Shown in pieces: positions 29,704 to 37,517 of a stretch of 60,595 nucleotides of DNA. Made by a program: the position numbers and the translations under genes. The DNA is taken from positions 1 to 60,595 of the forward strand of contig CAYWYR010000020.1 in the NCBI GenBank assembly GCA_964462685.1. The letters are read 5' to 3'. Every line of letters starts with the position of its first letter. The stretch's first letter is position 1. The notes below the pieces were generated by a model. The model was given only the letters and a program-made list of their open reading frames with translations, was not told the DNA's origin and did not search any database. The stretch is from CAYWYR01 sp964462685. GTDB lineage: Bacteria > Bacteroidota > Ignavibacteria > Kapaibacteriales > UBA2268.

Positions 29704-31585
29704 CAAATCACATCCCCGGTTCTACCCTTCCATAGAAGCTATCAAACAGCAAAAAGTCCCACCTACTGAAGGAGAAAGGACAATGTTGAATTTCCTCTAT
29801 AAAGTATTAGATAATACTTATGAAGTTTACTATGAGCCATTCCTAAATGGTGATAGGCCAGACATAGTAGTAATGCGAAAAGGGAGTGGCGTCCTGATAA
29901 TAGAAGTCAAGGATTGGGATCTGGACTTGTATGATATTGAGTGCGGAGATAAAGACCATGGTAAGGGTCGTAATGGTAAACATTGGACATTATTAGATGA
30001 CAAAAAAGCCAGGATAAAATCACCTTTTGCACAAGTTAATAAGTATAAAGAGAATATTTACAATCTACATTCTTCTGAATTATTTGAAGCAAAAATAAAA
30101 GATAAGAATTATTGGTCTTCTGTTAGCTGTATGGTTTATTTTCATTGTGCTGATCAGAAAATAATCAATATGCTTAAGGGTAGGGATAAATCAGTAAACT
30201 CAAACACCTTAAACTTTATAGAGGCAATAGGCAAAGATACACTTCAGATAGATTTCTTAAATAAATATTTAAACCGTATATATCTATGTAGAAAATCTGA
30301 ATACTTTAATAATTCATTATATAAATCCTTGAAAAGATTATTAAAACCTCCAATGCATGAAATAGAAGAGGGAAAGGATATATTTTATACACCGGAGCAA
30401 CAAAAGCTTATTGTAAGCGAGATAAAACCACGAAGAAAAATTAAAGGTGTAGCAGGATCTGGAAAAACATTGGTATTAGCAAAGAGAGCTGTAAACGCAC
30501 ATATTAGAACAGGAGGTAAAGTATTAATATTAACATACAACTTAACATTATGCAATTATATACGCGATAGGATATCAGATGTAAGAGAGAAGTTTCATTG
30601 GGACAATTTTTATATTACAAACTATCATCAGCTTGTTACACAAGAAGCGAATAATTTCGGAATTATATTAACAATTGAAGAAAATGAGGATATTGAACTC
30701 AAACGAAAATATGACAGCTACTATAATATAGAGTTATTTGATAATGTTAAACCTCCAATACAGAAGTATGATGCTATATTTATTGATGAGATTCAAGATT
30801 ACGAACAAGAGTGGCTTGATATAATAACAAAATATTTCATGCATGAAGATACAGAATTTGTAGTCTTCGGTGATGAAAAACAAAATGTTTACGGTCGCAA
30901 AATGGATCATACCAAAGAGCCTATTGTGAGAAAAATACCTGGTGCATGGAATAAGTCTCTTAAAAAGTCTCATAGATTTACAACGAATATAGCCGATCTA
31001 GCTAATGCCTTTCAAAAAGAAGTTTATAAACATAAATATAATTATGATGATATCGAAACTCAACCAAGTTTGGACTTTGAGAAAAGGATTTTAGAATACC
31101 ACAATTATGATAATCATTCTTATAAAGATGTAGTGGCTTCTATAACAAATCTGATTCATCAGTATTCTATTCACCCATCTGACATTACAATCCTAGCTAC
31201 TGATGTAGAGCCATTAAGAGAAATTGGTGATATAATTTCAAAGAAATATAAAGAAGGTTTAACTACTACTTTTGAAAGTAAGGACGAATACGATAGATAT
31301 AAAGAAGATAAAGTGCGAATTGATAAAGTTAGACGTGGCAGAAAAGTTCATTTTTGGATGAAATCCGGTACAATGAAATTATCAACCATACATAGTTTTA
31401 AAGGCTGGGAAGGCAATTCAGTTTTCTTTATCCTCAAGGGTAACGAAAGACCATCTGAATCAGAAGCAGAATTAATTTATACAGCCATAACCAGAGCCCG
31501 CAAGAACTTATTTATAATGAGTAAAGGCAATTCAGTCTATGATAATTTCTTTAAGAAACACATTCAAAACTGTTTCGAGCATTAA
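29696..31585 (+). CDS. NERD nuclease-UvrD/SF1 helicase fusion
   Basis: The ATG at 29696 lies within the last codons of the helicase gene (8-bp overlap); a TTG at 29684 is also possible. Residues about 20-140 form a NERD nuclease-related domain: YEPFLNGDRPDIVVMRK and VLIIEVKDWDL, giving the D...E-x-K pattern of PD-(D/E)xK enzymes. From about residue 240 comes a UvrD-like SF1 helicase: Walker A in GVAGSGKTLVLAKRA, DEIQD in IFIDEIQDYEQEW, the HSFKGWEG motif and the YTAITRARKNLFIM box near the C terminus. Such NERD-UvrD fusions recur in defence islands. It ends 23 bp before a convergent operon. Role proposed: DNA unwinding and cleavage downstream of the two preceding gene products. Confidence 0.88.
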   Translation: MNSKSHPRFYPSIEAIKQQKVPPTEGERTMLNFLYKVLDNTYEVYYEPFLNGDRPDIVVMRKGSGVLIIEVKDWDLDLYDIECGDKDHGKGRNGKHWTLLDDKKARIKSPFAQVNKYKENIYNLHSSELFEAKIKDKNYWSSVSCMVYFHCADQKIINMLKGRDKSVNSNTLNFIEAIGKDTLQIDFLNKYLNRIYLCRKSEYFNNSLYKSLKRLLKPPMHEIEEGKDIFYTPEQQKLIVSEIKPRRKIKGVAGSGKTLVLAKRAVNAHIRTGGKVLILTYNLTLCNYIRDRISDVREKFHWDNFYITNYHQLVTQEANNFGIILTIEENEDIELKRKYDSYYNIELFDNVKPPIQKYDAIFIDEIQDYEQEWLDIITKYFMHEDTEFVVFGDEKQNVYGRKMDHTKEPIVRKIPGAWNKSLKKSHRFTTNIADLANAFQKEVYKHKYNYDDIETQPSLDFEKRILEYHNYDNHSYKDVVASITNLIHQYSIHPSDITILATDVEPLREIGDIISKKYKEGLTTTFESKDEYDRYKEDKVRIDKVRRGRKVHFWMKSGTMKLSTIHSFKGWEGNSVFFILKGNERPSESEAELIYTAITRARKNLFIMSKGNSVYDNFFKKHIQNCFEH

Positions 31586-31608
31586 CACGACATCATATTT
31601 GCTTTCTA

Positions 31609-32517
31609 TTATCTGCTTTTAGGATACTTAACTATAGTAGCGGAATTGAGATAATCAGGATTTGTAAATTTAGCGATTATTGAGTTGGCCTTTTTCATTG
31701 TTTTAGCATCCATAATAGATGATACTTCCGCTGGCAAAGATGAGCCACTTTTACCATCTGCATTAGCCAAATAGTGATTCAGGTTGATAAATATACTGTT
31801 AGTAATAAGGACTCTATCAGAAAATTTGCTATCATTTACATCACGTTTATAATAATACGAAGCCGTATAATCAGACCTTCTTTTCAAACATCTTTTTGAA
31901 AAAGAAAGCATTTTATACAAGGTTTTATTATCGTATAGATCAGATTCTGTATTTTTTGTTGGCTTTGGCCCTGTAGTATCTACAAGGGAAATACTGTTAA
32001 TACTTTTAATACCTTTAGATATAGAATTTATAAAGAAACTGTAATCATCACTATCCTTAAAAGATGTGATATTACTATACAAATATGGGGATATTAGATA
32101 AATAATAGATGTATCATTTATTTCTTGTAGTAATCTTAAGATATTATCTTTCTTTTTAATTCCCTGTTCTATATCTTGACGTTCTGTAAATATGTTATGG
32201 TTAGTTATCTCTTTGAATCGTATTAGTGTCAGATTCTTAGGATATGTTCTTGGTGCATCTACACATAATACATAATAATGACAATATTCTAAGAAAGCGG
32301 TATTGCTGATTTCATCTATATCATTATCATATTCGCATTTGAGTTTATTTGCATCCATAAGCCTTATATATTCATTTATCGGCAAACTCCCTGAAGGTGG
32401 CGATATAGTAAACTTACTTAATATTCCAAGTATATGTTCTAAATCTGATTCACCTTTATAATTAGCCCAAAATTCTTGTGCAAAACCCTCGCATATATAT
32501 ACTCTGAATTCTTTCAA
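31609..32517 (-). CDS. unknown 302-residue partner of the DUF3696 ATPase
   Basis: The start codon overlaps the stop of the ATPase gene by four bases (ATGA, 32514-32517), so it is translationally coupled. No signal peptide or membrane segment is visible. The C-terminal third has YYYKRDVNDSKFSDRVLITN followed by SIFINLNHYL. That vaguely recalls the 'DR-x-I-I-TN ... GHG' box of PLD/MIT-C-like effector domains that accompany ATPases in some defence loci, but the GHG part is missing and I hold this weakly. The middle (DAPRTYPKNLTLIRFKEI) is unrecognised. Best described as a candidate effector or adaptor that the ATPase controls. Confidence 0.75.
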   Translation of the reverse strand: MKEFRVYICEGFAQEFWANYKGESDLEHILGILSKFTISPPSGSLPINEYIRLMDANKLKCEYDNDIDEISNTAFLEYCHYYVLCVDAPRTYPKNLTLIRFKEITNHNIFTERQDIEQGIKKKDNILRLLQEINDTSIIYLISPYLYSNITSFKDSDDYSFFINSISKGIKSINSISLVDTTGPKPTKNTESDLYDNKTLYKMLSFSKRCLKRRSDYTASYYYKRDVNDSKFSDRVLITNSIFINLNHYLANADGKSGSSLPAEVSSIMDAKTMKKANSIIAKFTNPDYLNSATIVKYPKSR

Positions 32518-34220
32518 TTTGCCTGCCCCCTATTTATTCTGCGTAGGTCTGTAATAAGGTTTGTTGCTTCATCCATAAAGCCTGGCCCGAAATCATCGGA
32601 TAAGAAGCCATTCGGCTTTATTTCTATTGGTTTAATATAATCTTCAGAAGTAGGGTCATCACTAAAGTAATAGATAATTATATCTTCCGATTTCAGCTCA
32701 CCCTTAGCTACTAGTGTTTGGAATCGCCTTATCATATATTCGCTGTGGGTTTCGATTATAAAGCTATGATCTAGACCTTGATAAGGTATTTCCTCATTTA
32801 GTTTTAAAAACGAATCTACCTTACTATCTTCCTCAGAATCAGGCTCTATAGATGGTTCCCTATAAAGCCTTATCCTGTTTACCAAATCAGCAATTCTACT
32901 TTGAAGATTTGGGTGTAGACTCTCATCGATTTCTGATAGCAAATGGAAGACCTTAGCTCCGTTATCATCTATCTGTAAATCACCAAATATAGATTTTACT
33001 CTATTTGCACTGTTCACTTTTGTCTTTGGTAGGTAAGATTCTATCACAAACCATATAAGTTTTGCAATACCAGCACCAATGGCTGTCAAGGGTAACTGCT
33101 TTTCTTCTTTAAGTATTATGATACTAAAATATTGGGTGGTTCCTATTACATTGCTTTCTATCATTTTCACCTTTTCTTTTATATTCAATACATAAAGCCG
33201 CAGATTAACGTACTTAATCAGCTTATCAAATGTCTTATCCATATCTCTAATCTCTTGAAGTATGAGATATTCTGGAGATTCAGTTAGATAAAAGTCTTTT
33301 GCTAATCTGTTTTTATATAGATGTGAATATGTCCGGTTTTTCAACGCCTCCATTGTAGTATAGATGTACTGCCTATAAAGGAAATTAATCGTATCAGCTA
33401 TAGAGCCGGATTGTCCGCTGTGAATATCAATACTTTCTCCAATCCCTCCAATATGGTCAATGAAGTCCTTAGTAAAGGCATCACCATACTCTGCAACATT
33501 CCCCCAATAGATTTTTTTATCAAGTACATCAGCTACATAATCTATAAATACTTTCTCTATTATATCTACGTTCTCATAATTTGGATCTTCTTTTGTATAC
33601 AGAAGATCATCTAACTTAATCTCTACATCATTCTTATTTGATATTCCTCTGATATAGTTGGATAATGGAAAAGAAATAGAATTTTCATCTATTGATACAT
33701 CTTGAATATACTTATCAAAAAAAGGATTTATTTTTATAAGTTTAGTAGATATCATGTTTTTGAGAAGAAGTAGAAATGTTCTAAAATTATTATGGTTGTC
33801 TAAATCGATATTATCTGTGTTATAAGATAATACTTTATAAGATTTATCGTTATCGTATTTTAATTGAGTAGTGAGTATAGGAAATGAACAATTTTGGTCT
33901 ATGCTTTCTCTTAGATTACGGTACGTATCATAATATATGTCTTCTTCTATACGATGCAACCGGTATTTTAATGAAAACAACTCGATATTTATATCAATAT
34001 CATCTTTATTTTGACCATCTCTATTACCAGCTGATACATCAGAGTCAGTAAGTCCGAAATCTCCATACCGGAAATTCTTAATAGTTACATCCAATGCCCT
34101 CAACAAACTAGACTTCCCACTAGAGTTAGGACCTATTAGAATAGTAATCGGTCTTATATCAAATTCAGCTGGTTTTCCATTCAAACCGAATGTTCTAAAG
34201 TTATCAATCGTTATTTTCAT
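32514..34220 (-). CDS. SMC/OLD-like AAA ATPase with DUF3696-type C terminus
   Basis: A 568-residue ABC/SMC-type ATPase. The N terminus has the usual opening MKITIDNFRTFG and Walker A (ILIGPNSSGKSSLLRAL). The signature and Walker B region appear as PLTAIGAGIAKLIW ... HLLSEIDESLHPNLQSRIAD, followed by the H-loop FIIETHSEYMIRRFQ. The last 60 residues (IKPIEIKPNGFLSDDFGPGF) match the DUF3696 ending of this ATPase group. Between them lies a long helical insertion (about residues 100-380), as in OLD-type proteins. No TOPRIM nuclease is visible, so activity probably comes from the coupled 302-residue protein. The pair is convergent to the methylase-helicase operon, an arrangement expected for a sensor or backup module in the same island. 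Confidence 0.88.
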   Translation of the reverse strand: MKITIDNFRTFGLNGKPAEFDIRPITILIGPNSSGKSSLLRALDVTIKNFRYGDFGLTDSDVSAGNRDGQNKDDIDINIELFSLKYRLHRIEEDIYYDTYRNLRESIDQNCSFPILTTQLKYDNDKSYKVLSYNTDNIDLDNHNNFRTFLLLLKNMISTKLIKINPFFDKYIQDVSIDENSISFPLSNYIRGISNKNDVEIKLDDLLYTKEDPNYENVDIIEKVFIDYVADVLDKKIYWGNVAEYGDAFTKDFIDHIGGIGESIDIHSGQSGSIADTINFLYRQYIYTTMEALKNRTYSHLYKNRLAKDFYLTESPEYLILQEIRDMDKTFDKLIKYVNLRLYVLNIKEKVKMIESNVIGTTQYFSIIILKEEKQLPLTAIGAGIAKLIWFVIESYLPKTKVNSANRVKSIFGDLQIDDNGAKVFHLLSEIDESLHPNLQSRIADLVNRIRLYREPSIEPDSEEDSKVDSFLKLNEEIPYQGLDHSFIIETHSEYMIRRFQTLVAKGELKSEDIIIYYFSDDPTSEDYIKPIEIKPNGFLSDDFGPGFMDEATNLITDLRRINRGQAN

Positions 34221-34271
34221 TGTAAAGTTATATTATTCAAACATAGTATAATTTACAAATACAAAGTCAAT

Positions 34272-34428
34272 CAACCTAATCCCATAACAGCATATATCGG
34301 TATGGCCAAGTATTTTAGGAACCGTGTATAAGTCAGTACCATTGGTTATCAGTATCGTAGCGAAGGTATGCCGCGACTCCGTACCATGTCCTTCGGATAC
34401 ACCACAAGCTACTTTCTTACTAAATAGT
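34272..34428 (-). pseudogene. decayed integrase remnant (C-terminal part)
   Basis: Reverse reading gives SRHTFATILITNGTDLYTV and then LGHTDI, closely matching the intact integrase (ARHTFATRLITNGTDLYTV, LGHTDI). The nucleotide match with 19711-19875 is high from the RHTFAT box to the end, with an internal deletion of about 45 bp just after GHTDI that removes the catalytic tyrosine region, and no N-terminal half. It has the same orientation as the intact integrase and closes the defence block on the right. Confidence 0.85.
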
Positions 34429-35268
34429 CAAGTAGTAATTAAAATAAGCACTTTTGTTCATGTCGCGCATTAAGTAGTCTGCTAAACAAGCTAGATATTG
34501 TCGTGCGGTTTCTGGCTTTGCTATTTCTTCAATTATGGCTAAAAGGTTTTTATCAATATCATCTTTTATTTGTTTTATCTCCTTATAGAGTATGGCATTT
34601 TTGTTTTGATATTCCTTCTGTTTAATCTCACCGGATTTGTATCTCCTTTTTAGCTTGGATTTATATAGCGGCAGCCTATCTTTTTCATAGCTTAGTTTTG
34701 CTATTTTTTCATGTATGCCAAGAGTTTTGGCTTCTGCGATCATTTCCTTTCGATGTGAGAAGAAATCCCACATTTCTTTTTTGATATTATTCAATAGCTG
34801 TTGTATTTCGTGGGCAAAATCTAGCTCTTTATAATTAGCTGTTTCAATCATTGCCATAGCTATTCCGCCAATATCTTGATTGCCACTTCTGATTTCGTCT
34901 AGTATCTCAAGTGCCACTAGTGGGTAGGCTTTGCGGCAATATCTTGGAGCGAACAGCTCGCATTCCTCCACTACCCGCGGTAGGAGGGAATATGTATTTT
35001 CACCAAGCTGGAAGCGATGATCACTATATTTATTTACTACTTTTTTATTTGTGCAAAATGTGCCTACCATAGGGGCTTTTACATGAAAATAGCAACTATA
35101 GCAGTCTGGCGTGTTGATATCTTCGATTAAGTCTATTAAGGGTTGGTAGTCCATTGGATACTCCGTTATTAAAGTTGAAAGAGTATCAAGAAGAGATATA
35201 TGTTTTTTGCGGGCCCGCCATATCATCTTGCCACCGTGTCCTGTTTTACTTTTTGGATCGGTTGGCAT
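34420..35268 (-). CDS. unknown protein with Cys cluster and coiled coil
   Basis: A 282-residue protein I do not recognise. Features: a cysteine-rich stretch at residues about 54-110 (CYSCYFHVKAPMVGTFC, then CELFAPRYC) that could bind metal; a highly charged predicted coiled coil at residues 165-245 (EKDRLPLYKSKLKRRYK, KEIKQIKDDIDKNL); and a C-terminal helical end (ADYLMRDMNKSAYFNYYLT). No signal peptide. Its 3' end touches the integrase remnant, so it sits at the island boundary and may be island cargo or the original target region. Confidence 0.65.
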   Translation of the reverse strand: MPTDPKSKTGHGGKMIWRARKKHISLLDTLSTLITEYPMDYQPLIDLIEDINTPDCYSCYFHVKAPMVGTFCTNKKVVNKYSDHRFQLGENTYSLLPRVVEECELFAPRYCRKAYPLVALEILDEIRSGNQDIGGIAMAMIETANYKELDFAHEIQQLLNNIKKEMWDFFSHRKEMIAEAKTLGIHEKIAKLSYEKDRLPLYKSKLKRRYKSGEIKQKEYQNKNAILYKEIKQIKDDIDKNLLAIIEEIAKPETARQYLACLADYLMRDMNKSAYFNYYLTI

Positions 35269-35406
35269 CCAATTTAATGGATTCTTGATATTTTTAGATT
35301 GTATTATTAATACGTTATTTATTGGAAAATGTTATGGGGGGATGGGATTGTTAGTTAAAAGTTTAGGTGGTGGAAGGCTTAACCTCTTTAATTAGTGTTT
35401 TACTAT

Positions 35407-35775
35407 TTATATACTCTCGAGTAGCCTTTCGTCTTCTTCATTCAGCACTCTCCTACCTTTAAAGTTTTTCCTTACAAATTCTCCGAGTTTGATTACGGAT
35501 TGTCTAAGGTAATCGGATACTTCGGTAGAAAATAAATATGGGTTTGCTTTTATAGTTTCGCTCATGTCAACTTTGTACTCTTCTGCAAGTTCGGTAAGTT
35601 TTGCTATCGTAATCTCGGCTTGATAGAAGGCTTCCAAACCGACTTTGGTTGAGTGCGATACGCTTGTGCAAAGGGCGCTAGCCATTGCTATATCTACCTC
35701 CCCCGGATGCGGTAGCCTCTTGCCATAATCGTAATATCTTTCAAGACCCTGAGATGGTTCACTCTCATTTACCAT
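35407..35775 (-). CDS. unknown 122-residue soluble protein
   Basis: A small, predicted all-helical protein (IAKLTELAEEYKVDMSET, then SDYLRQSVIKLGEFVRKN). No recognised domain, signal peptide or membrane segment. It lies 138 bp upstream of the cysteine-cluster gene on the same strand and could be cotranscribed with it. Confidence 0.55.
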   Translation of the reverse strand: MVNESEPSQGLERYYDYGKRLPHPGEVDIAMASALCTSVSHSTKVGLEAFYQAEITIAKLTELAEEYKVDMSETIKANPYLFSTEVSDYLRQSVIKLGEFVRKNFKGRRVLNEEDERLLESI

Positions 35776-36029
35776 TTTTTAGCAGCAATATAGACAATCA
35801 GGTACATTTGTTCAGCATTCATTTTTATCCCTTGGTTTATGGATTATTTAGCATATCTGTTATGATAGTATCATTATGATTAGCTATCTGATATTTCATT
35901 TGTTCAAATATAACACGAGGGTATGTCAGTTTCTGTCATAGCAATTAAATATCTTAGGATCATAGCAAAATAACAGAGAAAGAAATAATGTGTGAGCTTC
36001 GAGTTCTTTCACAAAATTAAAACGATGAG

Positions 36030-37019
36030 CTACTTAGAGTACATATTTAGCATCTCGTTTGCTTGTTGGACTATTTTATCTTTTAATGCCTCAGGGCTTT
36101 TAACTTTAATCCCGATTCCCCAGCCACATATCCAATTCACTAGCTCCGGGCTGAGCGGAACGTCCAGAGTAATAGAAAGCACGCCGTCGCTTACGAAGTT
36201 ACGCTGGCTTTGATGGAAAGTGCGATTCTCAAAATAATAAGTAAAATCCTGATTAATTTCAAGAACGACCCGCTCTACCTCTCCTTGGTAAACACCGAAT
36301 CTATCTTTGGTAAACTCGAGATAATCAAAATCTGGAACAGTTATTGATGACTCCTTAAGTATAGAAATAGATGAGATTCTTTGTATGGTTAGCGCTACAG
36401 TTTGCTTGTGTTTTGGTATATAGCAGGCCACATATAGTCCACCCATATAATAGAATAGCTTCTGCATGATACATTCAAACTCCTTCTCGCTAACAGAAGA
36501 ATATTTTACCTTAACAAGATATTTATTATTAATTAGTTTTATAGCTTGATTGAGAATTTTTAGAGCATCCTCGTCGTTCGAGTAGTCGTACTTTCCATAA
36601 TTTTGCTCCCAGTAGATACTGTTTGTATCTGCTATCAAATCTTGACTGATTCCAGTCTGTTTACTGATAAACGCTATTAGCTTGTTTATCTCTGCTTCGA
36701 TAACTGTATTTTCAAAATACTTTGATTGTGATTGGAGCACGCTTAATATCAGCATACCATTGAACTGTAGCTTATCATCATTAGTATTGATTGCTCTGAA
36801 ATCATTGAGAATAGTCAAATAGGATTTACCATCTTTAATTATCCTTTCTACGTATGCATAATTAGTAATTATCTCCTGCATGTACCTTTGAATAGTTCTT
36901 TTGCTAACATTCTCATCAAATTCTTCTGATATCATGTTACGAATATTATCAATTGATAGCTGGGCACCTTGGTTTAGTTTATCTAATACAAAATTGATAG
37001 TTTTTGCTTTTGTTGTCAT
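36030..37019 (-). CDS. HTH-WYL domain transcriptional regulator
   Basis: A 329-residue regulator. The N-terminal 60 residues are a winged HTH (LSIDNIRNMISEEFD, SKRTIQRYMQEI). The middle and C-terminal parts form a WYL-type ligand-binding fold (NKYLVKVKYSSVSEKEF, FYYMGGLYVACYIPKHK) with a C-terminal dimerisation part (VNWICGWGIGIKVKSPE). WYL regulators such as BrxR and CapW repress defence systems and release them when phage-derived ligands appear. It lies beside, but is transcribed apart from, the methylase-helicase block, so control of that block is only a guess. An AT-rich spacer of about 500 bp lies upstream. Confidence 0.85.
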   Translation of the reverse strand: MTTKAKTINFVLDKLNQGAQLSIDNIRNMISEEFDENVSKRTIQRYMQEIITNYAYVERIIKDGKSYLTILNDFRAINTNDDKLQFNGMLILSVLQSQSKYFENTVIEAEINKLIAFISKQTGISQDLIADTNSIYWEQNYGKYDYSNDEDALKILNQAIKLINNKYLVKVKYSSVSEKEFECIMQKLFYYMGGLYVACYIPKHKQTVALTIQRISSISILKESSITVPDFDYLEFTKDRFGVYQGEVERVVLEINQDFTYYFENRTFHQSQRNFVSDGVLSITLDVPLSPELVNWICGWGIGIKVKSPEALKDKIVQQANEMLNMYSK

Positions 37020-37517
37020 AAGTCAGTTTCTGTCATTGCTACTGTATATGTTCGCAATATACACCAACAATTGATATATTAAATTATCATTCCGTAACAC
37101 TATACAAGAAGGATAAAAGTTAGTTGGTATTCTACTTCGCTTTAATACAGCTTTATCTATATTAAGCGGATATGTTGTGATGGATATTCAGTACTTTTAT
37201 GATCAGTGTAAAAAGTGGAACAAGATATAATTAAATACTCTTGCAATAGCTTTGAAAAGACATAATAACAAATATCAATAGAGTAGCAATAGAACTGAAT
37301 ATAGCATCTTATTATATCATAATTTGAACCCCCTATAACTATCCTTTTTGCCCTGGATGATTTGCTTTTTCTTGATTAATATATTTTAAATCTATATCTG
37401 TTATTTTCAAAGAACAAACGACTATAGTAAGTATCAGTCTGAAACTTAGTATCTTGCGAACATAACGCCATAGCTTTAGCAGTTTGCGGCTAATCTTTAG
37501 GTACTAATGTTAAAAGA
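37020..37517. other. gene-free AT-rich spacer
   Basis: About 500 bp between the WYL gene and the AraC-type regulator, which diverge from it. I see no gene, RNA or clear repeat; it should contain both promoters. Confidence 0.6.

Noticed and set aside
34420..35268. RteC-type transfer regulator
   Set aside because: Considered because of the nearby integrase, but its Cys cluster and coiled coil do not match what I recall of RteC.
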